64,000 bases of DNA from a bacterium (GCA_016712675.1 JADJQR010000001.1:4340001-4404000); one strand, 5' to 3'. Shown: positions 28,069 through 37,295, counted from the stretch's first letter. Translations and numbers: made by a program. Notes: a model not told the origin generated them from the sequence alone.

Positions 28069-29651
28069 CGGTGAACCACCACCTTGGACTCCGGGAGCTG
28101 CCAGACCAGCCCCTCGATGACGGCAGCGCCGGCGATCGTCAGCGGTCCGGCCTCACCCTGTTGGAAGGTGCCCGGATACCACCACGACAGGCCGTCGATC
28201 GAGGTGCTCAGGAGGTACTGGCCGTCGACCAGGCCTTGCCACAAGAAGGCGCCCGCGGGACTCCACGATGTGGCGGACTCGCCGCACAGGGGCTGGCCGT
28301 CCACATCATGGAGCCGGATGCGGCGACTCACGTTGGCGGACTCCGGATCGCCGACGAACCTGCCGCGTACCAGACCGCCTGCCCGCTGGTGGATCGTCGC
28401 GTCCGTGAACGCGCCTTCGTACACCGTCAGCGGCAGTGCGTCGGCCTCTTCCACCGCGCCGTCGTACCACTGGGGCTGCCAGGGATCCCGCTCGCAGCCG
28501 CCGAGGACGCGAACGCGGTACTGGCCCGCCTCCAGGTTCGGCAGCAGCACGGGATTCGCGGGGCCGGGATGGAATCGGTGGCGCCGGCCGTCAGGGAGCA
28601 CGAGTTCCAGATACCCGATGTTGTCGGCCAGGAGACCGGGTCCCTCGAATCTCAACCGCAACCCGCCTTCCCGAAGCTCGAGCCCGGCGATCACCTGTCC
28701 GGGTTCCAGCGCGTGCAGGGGGGACGTGACGGCGGACGTGCCGCCGAACCAGCGGGACATCGATCCGCAACCCGCCGTCAGGCGCACGAAGTCCGGCGCG
28801 AGCAGATCGAGACCGAACGAACCGTCGTCGGCGCAGCGGGACAGATTGCGGGTGGCGCCGGCCGCCGACACGGCGTAGACCGTCATCGCCATTCCGCTTT
28901 CCTGCCAGCTTCCGGTCACGCGGCCCTCCACGCGCGCGTAACGGCCGCGCACATCCGCCGCGTAGACGGCCGGCACGTCGCCGACCAGCACCGAATCCGC
29001 ATCGGCAACCAGGTAGGTGCCGGGCAACAGGAAATCGTGGCGATTGCCGCCGGAGTCGAACCGCATGATGTAGCCGAGCCTGGGCACCAGTCGCAGATCG
29101 AACATCGCGACTCCGTCCGCAACCGTAGTCCGTCCGCCGGCGCTGCCTTCGGGGCGGTTGAGACTCAGCCTTGCGGTCTGTCCGTCGAGCAGCGCCGGCA
29201 GCCGGATCTCGGCCAGGACGCGCCCGCGCAGGAAATCGCGCCGACGGACGGCGCGTCCGACCCGTACCGTGTCCCCGACGCTGCTGTTGTCGATGGTCCA
29301 CGGACGGTCGACGACCGGGCGGAGCAGGACGCTGTACTCGCCCAGCGGCAGTTCAGTGCGATACCAGCCGGTCGAGTCGGGCGTCACTTCGGCCCGCGCG
29401 TCGATGCTGGTGGCATCGCGCGGCCTGAACGTCATCGTCGCCGCCACCGGCTGACCGCACTCGAGCAGATAGCCTTCGACGACGCCGTAGCCGGACAGGA
29501 CAGCCGGCTCGTCGGGACCCATCGTGCAGGCGGCCGACAGAACGGCGCCGACCAGGGCGGCGACCAGCGAGAGCGCGCGACGAAGGCGGGTCGACCGGCG
29601 CGGCGGCCGCTCGGGCCGACGGCGCGATCGCAGGCTGCAGGTTGGACTCAT
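28065..29651 (-). CDS. large lipoprotein, tandem relative of the next gene
   Basis: A 528-residue lipoprotein (lipobox VLSAAC) with a short Arg-rich N terminus before its signal helix. It has the same repeat grammar as the downstream protein: GWYRTELPLGEYSVLLRP, AGQYRVRVLGGCERDPWQPQWYDGAVE and GQYLLSTSIDGLSWWYPGTF. The phrase WxPQWY occurs in both, which supports an old duplication. Function unknown; probably surface exposed. The ATG at 29651 is chosen because the signal helix follows closely. Confidence 0.75.
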   Translation of the reverse strand: MSPTCSLRSRRRPERPPRRSTRLRRALSLVAALVGAVLSAACTMGPDEPAVLSGYGVVEGYLLECGQPVAATMTFRPRDATSIDARAEVTPDSTGWYRTELPLGEYSVLLRPVVDRPWTIDNSSVGDTVRVGRAVRRRDFLRGRVLAEIRLPALLDGQTARLSLNRPEGSAGGRTTVADGVAMFDLRLVPRLGYIMRFDSGGNRHDFLLPGTYLVADADSVLVGDVPAVYAADVRGRYARVEGRVTGSWQESGMAMTVYAVSAAGATRNLSRCADDGSFGLDLLAPDFVRLTAGCGSMSRWFGGTSAVTSPLHALEPGQVIAGLELREGGLRLRFEGPGLLADNIGYLELVLPDGRRHRFHPGPANPVLLPNLEAGQYRVRVLGGCERDPWQPQWYDGAVEEADALPLTVYEGAFTDATIHQRAGGLVRGRFVGDPESANVSRRIRLHDVDGQPLCGESATSWSPAGAFLWQGLVDGQYLLSTSIDGLSWWYPGTFQQGEAGPLTIAGAAVIEGLVWQLPESKVVVHR

Positions 29652-29748
29652 GGCAGGCTTCCGGTTGCTGGTCGGTGTGGAGCGTGAACCGATTGTCGCC
29701 CACCGGTTGCCCCTCGTCAATCCCACCGCACGTGGCGGCGATGCGGCG

Positions 29749-30030
29749 TCACCGCAGCCCGAGCCGCCGCGCCAGATTGTGCAGGTTGCCGCGTTGGGGC
29801 CCCAACTCCCGCGCGGCGGCAGCCCAGTTGCCGCCGTTGCGCTCGACTGCCGCCCGGATGCGCACCCGCTTGAAGGCGGTCACCTGGTCGCGTAACGGTA
29901 CAGGCCGTCCGGCGACTGCCGACGCGAAAACGGGATCCTGGCCCGCCGTCCCGGTGGCGTCTTCCGGGACCCCCGCACCGGCGGGGAGGTCCAGGTGCCG
30001 CAATTCCACCAGCACCGGGTCGTGGCCCTC
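29749..30030 (-). pseudogene. 3' remnant of a NorR-like sigma-54 activator
   Basis: Only about 90 codons remain. The end is a Fis-type helix-turn-helix, RNGGNWAAAARELGPQRGNL followed by HNLARRLGLR and the stop, which closely resembles the C terminus of NorR-type nitric-oxide-responsive activators. The GAF and AAA+ domains are missing. The frame stays open a little to the right, but similarity ends near 30,020-30,030, where a norB-like fragment begins on the other strand. Inferred to be the surviving 3' end of a deleted gene. Confidence 0.65.
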
Positions 30031-30188
30031 GCTGGCTGCGCATCGTCGGCGATTCGGTGTTCCTGGTCGGCGTCGGCAGCTTCGTCTGGTTCATGGCGGG
30101 GCTGAAGTTCGGCCGGAGCCTCGAGCGCGGCGGGGCGCGTTCGACCGCCCGTGCCGAACTGGGCGGGAGCGTGTCGGCGAGAACCTGA
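30027..30188 (+). pseudogene. 3' remnant of a nitric oxide reductase (norB-like) gene
   Basis: An open stretch on the plus strand, ending at TGA 30186-30188, encodes RWLRIVGDSVFLVGVGSFVW followed by FMAGLKFGRSLE. This resembles the last helix of heme-copper-type NO reductase large subunits (W-x-R-x-x-G-D-x-x-F pattern). No start codon or upstream helices remain. Its 5' edge coincides with the edge of the NorR-like remnant, so both look cut by one deletion. The match is from memory of the family and is moderate. Confidence 0.5.
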
Positions 30189-30276
30189 ACCGGTTCGCTG
30201 GCGCGCCCGTTGCCCCGACGAACGAGGACGCCGCACCTGCGGGCGGCGTCCTCCGTTGCTCGGCTGGCGGCTCGGT

Positions 30277-31977
30277 TCAGCGGCTGCCGGCCCCCACGGG
30301 CTCCTCGTACCGGAAGCGGCCGACCGACACGCGCAGGGCCTCGCCCAGCCGCGACAGTTCCGCGGCGCTGGCATCGACCTGCTGCCCGGCGCTGCCGATC
30401 TCGCCCAGCCCGGTGTTCACCCGCCGGATGCCGTCGGCGATCGTCTCCGAACCCGAGGCGATCTCCGACATGTGGCCGTTGGTGCCGGCCACGCCCTGGT
30501 TGGCGGCGGCGATGCTCGAGGCCACTTCGCGGGTGACGGCCGTCTGCTCCTCGATTGCCGCGGCAATGGTGCCCGTGAACTCGGTCATCTGCGCCACGAT
30601 CTCCGTGATCGAGCTGATGTCGGAGGCCGCGCTGCCGGTCGAGTCCTGGATGGCCGTGATCCGGCGCTGGATGTCGTCCGCGGCGATCGTCGTCTGCCGC
30701 GCCAGTTCCTTGATCTCGCTGGCCACCACCGCGAAGCCGCGTCCAGCCTCGCCGGCGTGCGCCGCCTCGATGGTCGCATTGAGCGCCAGCAGGTTCGTCT
30801 GTGACGAGATATGCGAGATCGTCTCGGTCACGTTGCCGATCTCCCGCGCCGCCCGCTGCAGTTCGTCCATCGTCGCGCTGACGGTCCGCGCCTGGCGCGA
30901 CGCCTCCTCGCTGACGGTGCGCGCGCGTTCGGAGCTGGAAGCGATGCTGCCCACGGTCTCGCTGAGCTCCCCGGTGGCCGACGCCACCGTGTGCAGGTTG
31001 GCCGTGGCCTGCTGCATGTTCGCCGCGACGTCCTGGGCCCCGGCGCTGAAGTGCCCCGCCGTCTCGTTCATCCGGCCGGCCAGGTGGTTCATCTCGACGA
31101 CGCCGGCCGACATGCTGCCGGCCACGGCCGACAGTTCGGTCGACGCCGAGGCGACGGTCTGGATACCCCCGGTGATCTCGGCGATCACGCTCCGGAACGA
31201 GCGGGCCATGGCGTTCAGGGCGCGGATCAGGCGGCCGACCTCGTCCTCCGGGCCCTCCGGCAGGGTGCCGGTCAGGTCGCCGCGCGCCATGTCGGCCGCG
31301 AAGCCGACGGCGCTGCCCAGCCGCTTCATGATCGTCACGGCGATGCGGTTCACGCTGAAGGCCAGGAAGCCGAACGCCGCGGCCGCCAGGACGGCCAGGA
31401 CCGTCAGCCAGGCCGCGCGCGCGCGCAGGAGATCGGCGACGGCCAGCTCATCGCCGGCCAGGTGCTCGTTGGCCAGGGTGACCACCTGGTCGATGACCTG
31501 GCGGTGCTGCGCGAAGAGCGGCGCCAGGCGATCGTTCAGGACCGCGAAGGCGCGTTCGGTGTCGCCGCGCGACGCGGCGGGCAGCAGCTCGCTCTCGGCC
31601 ACGGCGTAGAAGCGCTCGGCCGGACCGTAGGCGTCCTCCAGCATCAGCGTGCGCAGGCGGCCGTCGATGCCGGACTCCCGCCAGAAGTCGTGGCGCTGCA
31701 CGTGCTCCGCGCGCAGCACCCGCAGGCGCTCGGCCAGCGGTGCCACCTCGGCGGGCGTGTCCGCGTCCGCGATCTGGTAGGCGACCAGGAACGACTCGAC
31801 GATGTACTCCGGCGGCGGCAGCACGTCGGCCACCAGGTCCTTGCCCTCGACGATCTCGCGATACGCCGCCCCATTGACCTTCGTGGCGTCGACGGTATTC
31901 CAGGCCACCAGCGCGAAAGCGGTGAAGGCCAGCGCCGCCATGCCGACGCCCAGGAGCAGCTTGAGACGCAGACTCAT
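30277..31977 (-). CDS. methyl-accepting chemotaxis protein with HAMP domain
   Basis: A 566-residue receptor: first helix (LLLGVGMAALAFTAFALVAW), an extracytoplasmic helical sensor domain (about 30-195), second helix (LTVLAVLAAAAFGFLAF), a HAMP domain (about 215-270) and a signalling domain with tip HISSQTNLLALNATIEAAHA then [20 protein letters not shown]. The ATG at 31977 places the first helix at the N terminus. The sensor part is of a different type from that of the receptor at 24932. Ligand unknown. Confidence 0.93.
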   Translation of the reverse strand: MSLRLKLLLGVGMAALAFTAFALVAWNTVDATKVNGAAYREIVEGKDLVADVLPPPEYIVESFLVAYQIADADTPAEVAPLAERLRVLRAEHVQRHDFWRESGIDGRLRTLMLEDAYGPAERFYAVAESELLPAASRGDTERAFAVLNDRLAPLFAQHRQVIDQVVTLANEHLAGDELAVADLLRARAAWLTVLAVLAAAAFGFLAFSVNRIAVTIMKRLGSAVGFAADMARGDLTGTLPEGPEDEVGRLIRALNAMARSFRSVIAEITGGIQTVASASTELSAVAGSMSAGVVEMNHLAGRMNETAGHFSAGAQDVAANMQQATANLHTVASATGELSETVGSIASSSERARTVSEEASRQARTVSATMDELQRAAREIGNVTETISHISSQTNLLALNATIEAAHAGEAGRGFAVVASEIKELARQTTIAADDIQRRITAIQDSTGSAASDISSITEIVAQMTEFTGTIAAAIEEQTAVTREVASSIAAANQGVAGTNGHMSEIASGSETIADGIRRVNTGLGEIGSAGQQVDASAAELSRLGEALRVSVGRFRYEEPVGAGSR

Positions 31978-32216
31978 CGAAGCGGACCTCCAGGCTGGAA
32001 CTCCCGCGAGCACGGCGGGCCCCGCACCCCGGTGCGTTCCGGCGTGCGATTACAGACATCCGTTATCATCGGCTGGCTAAATCGATGCTTGAGCCGGACC
32101 TGAGGCGTCATGGCCCGCGAATCCTCCTTGCGGCCGGACCCGCCATCCGTCCATATTCGCGACAAAGCGAATCCGGACTCGCCTCCGGACTGGACGCCCA
32201 TCGAAGGGGGATTGTG

Positions 32217-33503
32217 ATGAAGAAGTGTGTGGTTCTGTGCCTGGTGCTGTGCGCCGGCCTGTCGGCGGTGAGCGCACCCGCTCTGGCCATCGAGAAGGGG
32301 ACGGGCGAACTGGGCCTGTTCGGTCGGGTTTCGTTCTTCGACCCGGCGCTAAACATCGCCGACTGGGGCGGCATCGGCGCCCGCGCCGGCTACTTCCTGA
32401 TGAACAACCTGGCGCTCGAGGCCGACGTGTCGTTCACCAGCACCGACGGCATCATCACCGACGGTCTGCGCCATGACGTGCAGGTCATGCCGTTCCACGC
32501 CCGCCTGAACTGGCACCGGCCCTACGGCGACAACACCCACCTGATGGTCGGCGCCGGCTACGTGCACACCGAGTACGGCGACGATGCCAACGCGTCGGGC
32601 GACGGCGCCGGCCTGCTGGTCGGCTTCCGCTACCGGACCTCCGAGAAGCTGTCGTGGCGCTTCGAGGCCACGGCCGACTGGTACAGCGACACCGACTTCA
32701 CGGCCAAGGAGGACCACGTCGACTACGGCGTGCAGTTCGGCTTCAGCGGCCTGTTCGGCGGCGGCCCTGGCGACAGCGACAAGGACGGCGTCACCGACGA
32801 CCTGGACAAGTGCCCCGCCACGCCCCGCGGCGAGCCCGTGGACGCCACCGGCTGCCCGCTGCCCAAGGACAGCGACGGCGACGGCGTCCTGGACGATGCC
32901 GACAAGTGCCCGGACACGCCGATGGGCGAGAAGGTCGACGCCAAGGGCTGCCCGCTGCCCAAGGACAGCGACGGCGACGGCATCACCGACGACAAGGACA
33001 AGTGCCCCGGCACGCCGAAGGGCGAGAAGGTCGACGCCAGCGGCTGCCCGCTGCCCAAGGACAGCGACGGCGACGGCGTCACCGATGACAAGGACAAGTG
33101 CCCCGGCACGCCGGCCGGCACGAAGGTCGACCGCAACGGCTGCCCGCAGCTGTTCGAGGAGACCAAGACCACGTTCGTGCTCGAAGGCGTGAACTTCGAG
33201 ACCGCGAAGGCCGACCTGACGCCGGGCGCCCTAGCGGTGCTCGACCGCGTCGCGGTCAGCCTGGCCGCGTACCCGGAGATCCGCGTCGAGGTGGCCGGCC
33301 ACACCGACAGCAAGGGCTCGCGCGGCTACAACGTGAAGCTCTCGCAGAAGCGCGCCGAGGCCGTGCGCGACTACCTGGTCGGCAAGGGCATCGCCGCCGA
33401 CCGCCTGGTCGCCAAGGGCTATGGTCCGGACAAGCCCGTGACCACGAACGACACCGAGGAAGGCCGCGCGCAGAACCGGCGCACGGAGCTGAACAAGCTC
33501 TAG
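32217..33503 (+). CDS. OmpA-family porin-like protein with thrombospondin type 3 repeats
   Basis: A 428-residue outer-membrane protein. After a signal peptide (LCLVLCAGLSAVSAPALA) comes an eight-strand-type beta-barrel (about 25-180), then four 32-residue repeats of the form DSDGDGVxDDxDKCPxTPxG (32772-33155), each exactly 96 bp and probably Ca2+-binding. An OmpA C-terminal domain follows (EVAGHTDSKGSRGYNVKLSQ and RGYGPD-like end), which binds peptidoglycan through Asp and Arg. AAGGGGG precedes the ATG. A clear hairpin terminator follows. Confidence 0.93.
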   Translation: MKKCVVLCLVLCAGLSAVSAPALAIEKGTGELGLFGRVSFFDPALNIADWGGIGARAGYFLMNNLALEADVSFTSTDGIITDGLRHDVQVMPFHARLNWHRPYGDNTHLMVGAGYVHTEYGDDANASGDGAGLLVGFRYRTSEKLSWRFEATADWYSDTDFTAKEDHVDYGVQFGFSGLFGGGPGDSDKDGVTDDLDKCPATPRGEPVDATGCPLPKDSDGDGVLDDADKCPDTPMGEKVDAKGCPLPKDSDGDGITDDKDKCPGTPKGEKVDASGCPLPKDSDGDGVTDDKDKCPGTPAGTKVDRNGCPQLFEETKTTFVLEGVNFETAKADLTPGALAVLDRVAVSLAAYPEIRVEVAGHTDSKGSRGYNVKLSQKRAEAVRDYLVGKGIAADRLVAKGYGPDKPVTTNDTEEGRAQNRRTELNKL

Positions 33504-33532
33504 GCCTCCGGCGCTGCGGCGCGGTGGGATGG

Positions 33533-33562
33533 GAAGGCGGCCCTCGTAAGGGGGCCGCCTTC
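33533..33562 (+). terminator. hairpin terminator after the OmpA-like gene
   Basis: A GC-rich stem, GAAGGCGGCCC / GGGCCGCCTTC, with a short loop starts 30 bp after the stop codon and is followed by TACGTT. Stem symmetry is nearly perfect. Confidence 0.8.
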
Positions 33563-33641
33563 TACGTTGCCGATGGATGGCGCCGGACCGTGAGCGGTCG
33601 CCGAACGGGACCTGCGCCGGCGCTTGTCCGGCACGCGGGGC

Positions 33642-34100
33642 CTAGACCGGTCGCGCCCACCGCCGCCGCCCCAGCTCCCTGAATCCCTCGCGCGCGTACA
33701 GGTGCTCCGCACGGGCATGGTCGGCCGTGACCTCGAGGTCCATGACCAGGCACCCCAGTTCGCGCGCGCGGTCGAGCGAGGCGCGCAACAGCGCGACGCC
33801 CACGCCGCCGCACCGCCGGTCCGGCAGTACGTACAGCTCCTCCAGCCAGCACGACGGCCCGCCGTGTTCCAGCGACCAGTGGCGAGCCACGTAGGCGACA
33901 CCGACCGCCTCGTCCGCAGCCCGCGCGACCAGCAGGAAGCCGCGCCGCTCGTCGGCCAGGATGCCGTCCACCGCGCGGGCGACGCCGACCTGGTCGGCGG
34001 GCAGGTCATGTTCCGCCAGTTGCCGGGTCAACAGGTCGACCAGCGCGTCGCGATCGCTCGCGCGTGCCGCGTCGATGAGACAAGTGCCGCTCATCGTCAT
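33642..34100 (-). CDS. GNAT-family N-acetyltransferase
   Basis: A 152-residue acetyltransferase using acetyl-CoA. The fold elements are visible: AYVARHWSLEHGGPSCWLEE with the beta4 LYVLPDRR, the CoA pyrophosphate loop RCGGVGVALLRASLDRA (R-x-x-G-x-G/A type) and the final LYAREGFRELGRR. The start may be 34100 or the second ATG at 34094. Substrate unknown. It heads no clear operon; the NUDIX gene lies 25 bp upstream on the same strand. Confidence 0.88.
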   Translation of the reverse strand: MTMSGTCLIDAARASDRDALVDLLTRQLAEHDLPADQVGVARAVDGILADERRGFLLVARAADEAVGVAYVARHWSLEHGGPSCWLEELYVLPDRRCGGVGVALLRASLDRARELGCLVMDLEVTADHARAEHLYAREGFRELGRRRWARPV

Positions 34101-34125
34101 TGCCTCCGTCTGCTCGCCATCCGCG

Positions 34126-34602
34126 TCAACGCACGATCGACCGCAACACCGCCAGCGGCGCCGGCGCCTGCGCCAGTGCCAACGCCAGCAGTCCGGTCAC
34201 CTCCTCCGAGCGCAGCGGCAGGTCCGCCGCGCCCGCCGCCGTGAACCAGCCGGCGCGGAGCGTGTGCTCGTCCGGCTGCGATTTCGGCTCACGATCGTCC
34301 GCCGGCCGGGCCGAGAACAGCACACGCACGCGGGCACCGCCGCTGGCCTGTGCGGTGTGCTCGATGCGGTAGACGCCGTCCAGGATCACGTCCACGCCTG
34401 CCTCCTCGCGCACCTCGCGCAGCGCGGCCACCGGCAGCGATTCGCCGGGCTCCACGCGTCCCGCCGGCAGGTACCAGCCGCCGCCGTGGTCCCGCTCCTC
34501 GACCAGCAGGAACTCGTCGCCGCGCCGCACCAGCACCAGGGCGTAGAACCAGGCGGGCATCGGCTCGCGTGGCGAGCCGCCCGTCCGCACGGAGCCCTTC
34601 AT
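34126..34602 (-). CDS. NUDIX hydrolase
   Basis: A 158-residue protein with a complete Nudix box, G-x5-E-x7-REVREEAGV (GRVEPGESLPVAALREVREE), which binds Mg2+ and cleaves nucleoside diphosphate-X compounds. Length and the W-Y-L-P-A-G-R-V lead-in are typical of MutT-like enzymes. The start overlaps the stop of the DUF6884-like gene by 4 bases, so the two are co-translated; nucleotide clean-up or repair is a plausible theme. Exact substrate unknown. Confidence 0.9.
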   Translation of the reverse strand: MKGSVRTGGSPREPMPAWFYALVLVRRGDEFLLVEERDHGGGWYLPAGRVEPGESLPVAALREVREEAGVDVILDGVYRIEHTAQASGGARVRVLFSARPADDREPKSQPDEHTLRAGWFTAAGAADLPLRSEEVTGLLALALAQAPAPLAVLRSIVR

Positions 34603-34997
34603 TCGGGATCCCCTTCCAGTTCGACGACGGTCAGCTCCACGCCGGCCTCCGCACACGCAGCGCGCATCACGGCCAGATACGGCGCGGTATCGGGGGCCTC
34701 CTCGGGCGATGCCGTGTGGTAGCGGACGGCCGTCACACCCAGCACGCGCAGGTCCTGCGCCACGCGCGCGGCCATCGCGTCGACCTCGCGCGCGTCCAGC
34801 AGGTGGTCGTACCAGGGAATCGGTGATGCGGTCGTCAGCAGGCCGAACTGCCCGGAGAGGATGTGCAGCGGCGTGCCGCTCGCCGCGCCTCGGCGCCACA
34901 GCGCGCGCAACCGCTCGCTGCGGTAGCGCTCGATGGCCGGCAGCGGTCCCTCGTCGAGGCGCTTGGCCGCGCTGCAGTAGGAGCAGAGGATCTCCAT
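34599..34997 (-). CDS. DUF6884-like protein
   Basis: A 132-residue cytosolic protein beginning MEILCSYCSAAKR. The central LHILSGQFGLLTTASPIPWY matches the pattern S-x-x-(F/Y)-G-L-L...I-x-x-Y-D shared by DUF6884 and the YaaA-like families, some of which act on nucleic acid or oxidative damage. Four Cys residues near the N and C termini could be redox sensitive. It is coupled to the NUDIX gene (ATGA overlap). Family assignment is from motif memory only. Confidence 0.65.
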   Translation of the reverse strand: MEILCSYCSAAKRLDEGPLPAIERYRSERLRALWRRGAASGTPLHILSGQFGLLTTASPIPWYDHLLDAREVDAMAARVAQDLRVLGVTAVRYHTASPEEAPDTAPYLAVMRAACAEAGVELTVVELEGDPE

Positions 34998-35146
34998 CGT
35001 GTCGTCCGTTCCCGGTCGAGCCCTGATGCCCGTTGGTTGACGGCCCACGCACTTCGCGCGCCCTTGCGGACCCATGCAGCAGGGCCGGCCGCGCTAGAAC
35101 CTAGCACGACCGGCCCGCCATCGCCCGCTTGTCGGGAGTCCGGGGA

Positions 35147-36571
35147 TCAGTTCGGCAGCACCGAGACCGTCTGCCACGGGAACCCGGTCACGTCCACGAT
35201 GAGCAGACGGAACGTCTGGCCCCCGGCCGCGAGCGAACCCCCGGCCACCGCGAACGCGCGCTGGCCCGCCGACAGCGACAGGTCGAACGTCGCCACCGGG
35301 GTGGTGGTGCCGGTCGCGGCCACGCCGATGGTCAGGGCGCCCGCCCCGAGCTCCAAGCCCGCACCGGCCGAGGCGTTGCCGAACGCCAGCCCGCTGAACG
35401 CGCCCACCGGCGTGAACGTCGAGCCGGCGACCGTGCCGACATCCACGGCCGGCGCGTCCGGCGACGCGTGCATGACCCGCACGCGCGCGCCGGCCGCCGG
35501 GGCGAACTCGTCCTGCAGGGGAATCACCGTGAAGGCGCGCGCCACGTTCGCCGCATAGCCCGAGGCGATGGCCAGGTAGCGCTCGCCGGCCACCAGCGTC
35601 GGCGTGGTGTAGGTGGCCACCAGGGCGCCGCCCGCCGACACCAGCACGTCCAGCGACACGGCGCCGGGCGCGACCTGCAGGGGCGCCGACAGCGCGCCGA
35701 AGGCCAGGTTCGCGACCAGGTTCGTCGACGTGCCCGCCACGTTCAGGTTCACCGCGGGCGCGTCCGGCGACGCGTGCAGCACGAACACCGTCGGGTTCTG
35801 GCGGATCAGGCCGATGGTGCCGGTCGGCCCCACGGCCAGCAGGCCGAAGCCGTCCGCGTCGCGCGGCAGCTCGCCGACCAGGCCGGTGGCGATGACGAAG
35901 ATCTCGCCGCCGCTCGGCAGGGCCGGCGTGGTGAACGCCGTCACGCGGGCCAGCGGCGAGCCCGCCCAAATGCCGATCGCCAGCGGCGCGCCGGCCGGCA
36001 GGGCCACGCCCGCGGCGCCGGTGTCGGCAAAGCGCGCCAGGGAGGCGATCTCCGGCGTGCCGTCGTTGCCCACGTCCACGGCCACGGTCGGCGCGTCAGC
36101 CGACGCGTGCACCACGCGCACGATGGCGTTGCCCGCGCCCGGGGCGGCGAAGGACTCGGCCATGAGCAGCACGCGCAGCTTGTCGGCGCTGTTGCTCGAG
36201 CCGGCCAGGCCGGCCGCGATCGCCGTGATCTTCGCCCCCTCCGGCACCGTCACCGGCCCCGTCTCGAAGACCGGGGTCGAGGAGGCCGCCGCCCCTGCCG
36301 GGCGCAACTGGAGGTTGTACTCCCCGGGCGCCAGCTCGAGGTAGGCGCTCGTTGCGGTGTACGGCACGTTGCTCAGCAGGGGGGCGGCCACGCCCTCGGC
36401 ATAGATGTCCACGTTACCGGCGTCCGGCGACGCGTGGACAACGCGCAGCTCGGCGCCTTCGCCCATCGGCGGATTGACCAGGTCGTCGTCGTCGTCCGAG
36501 CAGCCGCTGAAGGCTGCCGACACGGCCAGCAGCGCGGCCATGCCCAGGAGTCTCAGCTTGCGGTTCATCAT
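35147..36571 (-). CDS. lipoprotein with four DUF4397 repeats
   Basis: A 474-residue lipoprotein (lipobox AAFSGC, followed by an acidic SDDDDD run). Four DUF4397 units each open with a variant of VRVVHASPDAPAVDV (LRVVHASPDAGNVDI, VRVVHASADAPTVAV, VFVLHASPDAPAVNL, VRVMHASPDAPAVDV). Such repeats occur in surface or extracellular proteins, presumed adhesive. AGGAGG lies 8 bases before the first of two ATGs. It sits 12 bp downstream of the fasciclin gene on the same strand, so the two may be co-transcribed. Confidence 0.9.
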   Translation of the reverse strand: MMNRKLRLLGMAALLAVSAAFSGCSDDDDDLVNPPMGEGAELRVVHASPDAGNVDIYAEGVAAPLLSNVPYTATSAYLELAPGEYNLQLRPAGAAASSTPVFETGPVTVPEGAKITAIAAGLAGSSNSADKLRVLLMAESFAAPGAGNAIVRVVHASADAPTVAVDVGNDGTPEIASLARFADTGAAGVALPAGAPLAIGIWAGSPLARVTAFTTPALPSGGEIFVIATGLVGELPRDADGFGLLAVGPTGTIGLIRQNPTVFVLHASPDAPAVNLNVAGTSTNLVANLAFGALSAPLQVAPGAVSLDVLVSAGGALVATYTTPTLVAGERYLAIASGYAANVARAFTVIPLQDEFAPAAGARVRVMHASPDAPAVDVGTVAGSTFTPVGAFSGLAFGNASAGAGLELGAGALTIGVAATGTTTPVATFDLSLSAGQRAFAVAGGSLAAGGQTFRLLIVDVTGFPWQTVSVLPN

Positions 36572-36582
36572 GTCTACGCCTC

Positions 36583-37134
36583 CTACAGGTCGCCGGGGAT
36601 GAGGACTGTGTCGATCACGTGCACGACGCCGTTGCTGGCCACGATGTCGGCCTTGGTCACCTTGGCGCCGGACACCTTGACGCCGTCGGTGGCGTCGATC
36701 GTCAGCTTGGTGCCGTTGAGGGAGTCGGCGCTCTTGAGCTTCACCACGTCGGCCGCGCGCACGTCGCCGGCCACCACGTGGTGCAGCAGCACCTTCTTGA
36801 GCTTCTCGGGATTGGCCAGCAGGCCCTCGACCGTGCCCTTGGGCAGCTTCGCGAACGCCTCGTCCGTGGGCGCGAAGACGGTGAAGGGGCCCTTCTCGGT
36901 GAGCGTCTCCTGCAGGCCGGCGGCCTTCACCGCGGCCGTCAGGGTCTTGAAACCGGCCGCCTCGGCCAGGGGGAAGATGGCCTGAGAGGCGGCGGGGACA
37001 GCGGCGGCCGGCTGGGCCTTCGCGCCGTCCTTGTGGGCGATCTTGTCGCCGCAGCTGCCGGCCAGGGCGCCGCCGGACCCGAGCGTCAGGGCAGCCAGCG
37101 TGGCCACGGCCAGGATGTTCGTCTGCTTCTTCAT
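36583..37134 (-). CDS. secreted fasciclin (FAS1) domain protein
   Basis: A 183-residue secreted protein: signal peptide ([19 protein letters not shown]), then one FAS1 domain with both conserved boxes, [15 protein letters not shown] (H1) and [13 protein letters not shown] (H2), plus [10 protein letters not shown] between. FAS1 domains mediate adhesion or bind small hydrophobic molecules. A TTGACA-17-TATCCT promoter with a large inverted repeat lies upstream, just beyond the carH stop codon. The DUF4397 lipoprotein gene follows closely. Confidence 0.92.
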   Translation of the reverse strand: MKKQTNILAVATLAALTLGSGGALAGSCGDKIAHKDGAKAQPAAAVPAASQAIFPLAEAAGFKTLTAAVKAAGLQETLTEKGPFTVFAPTDEAFAKLPKGTVEGLLANPEKLKKVLLHHVVAGDVRAADVVKLKSADSLNGTKLTIDATDGVKVSGAKVTKADIVASNGVVHVIDTVLIPGDL

Positions 37135-37191
37135 ATCTATCGGTCCTTCGGTTCGGGTTCGTGCCTCACGGTCTCCAGTTGACCCGTCGTC

Positions 37192-37245
37192 AGGATAGCT
37201 ATGTGTATCGTTTATGTCAAGATTAAATATGTACATAAACTATAC
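37192..37245 (-). promoter_or_regulatory. promoter and 13-bp inverted-repeat operator before the fasciclin gene
   Basis: On the minus strand, TTGACA (37215-37220) and TATCCT (37192-37197) are spaced by 17 bp. Two 13-bp arms, GTATCGTTTATGT (37205-37217) and ACATAAACTATAC (37233-37245), form an inverted repeat with one mismatch and a 15-bp spacer; one arm covers part of the -35 box. The block is strikingly AT-rich in a GC-rich backbone. A repressor binding here would block the promoter; the CarH protein encoded next door is an obvious candidate. Confidence 0.65.
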
Positions 37246-37295
37246 GAAAATGGCAGCCATGCGCATATCGCTGTAACTTATTACAAAATATGATG

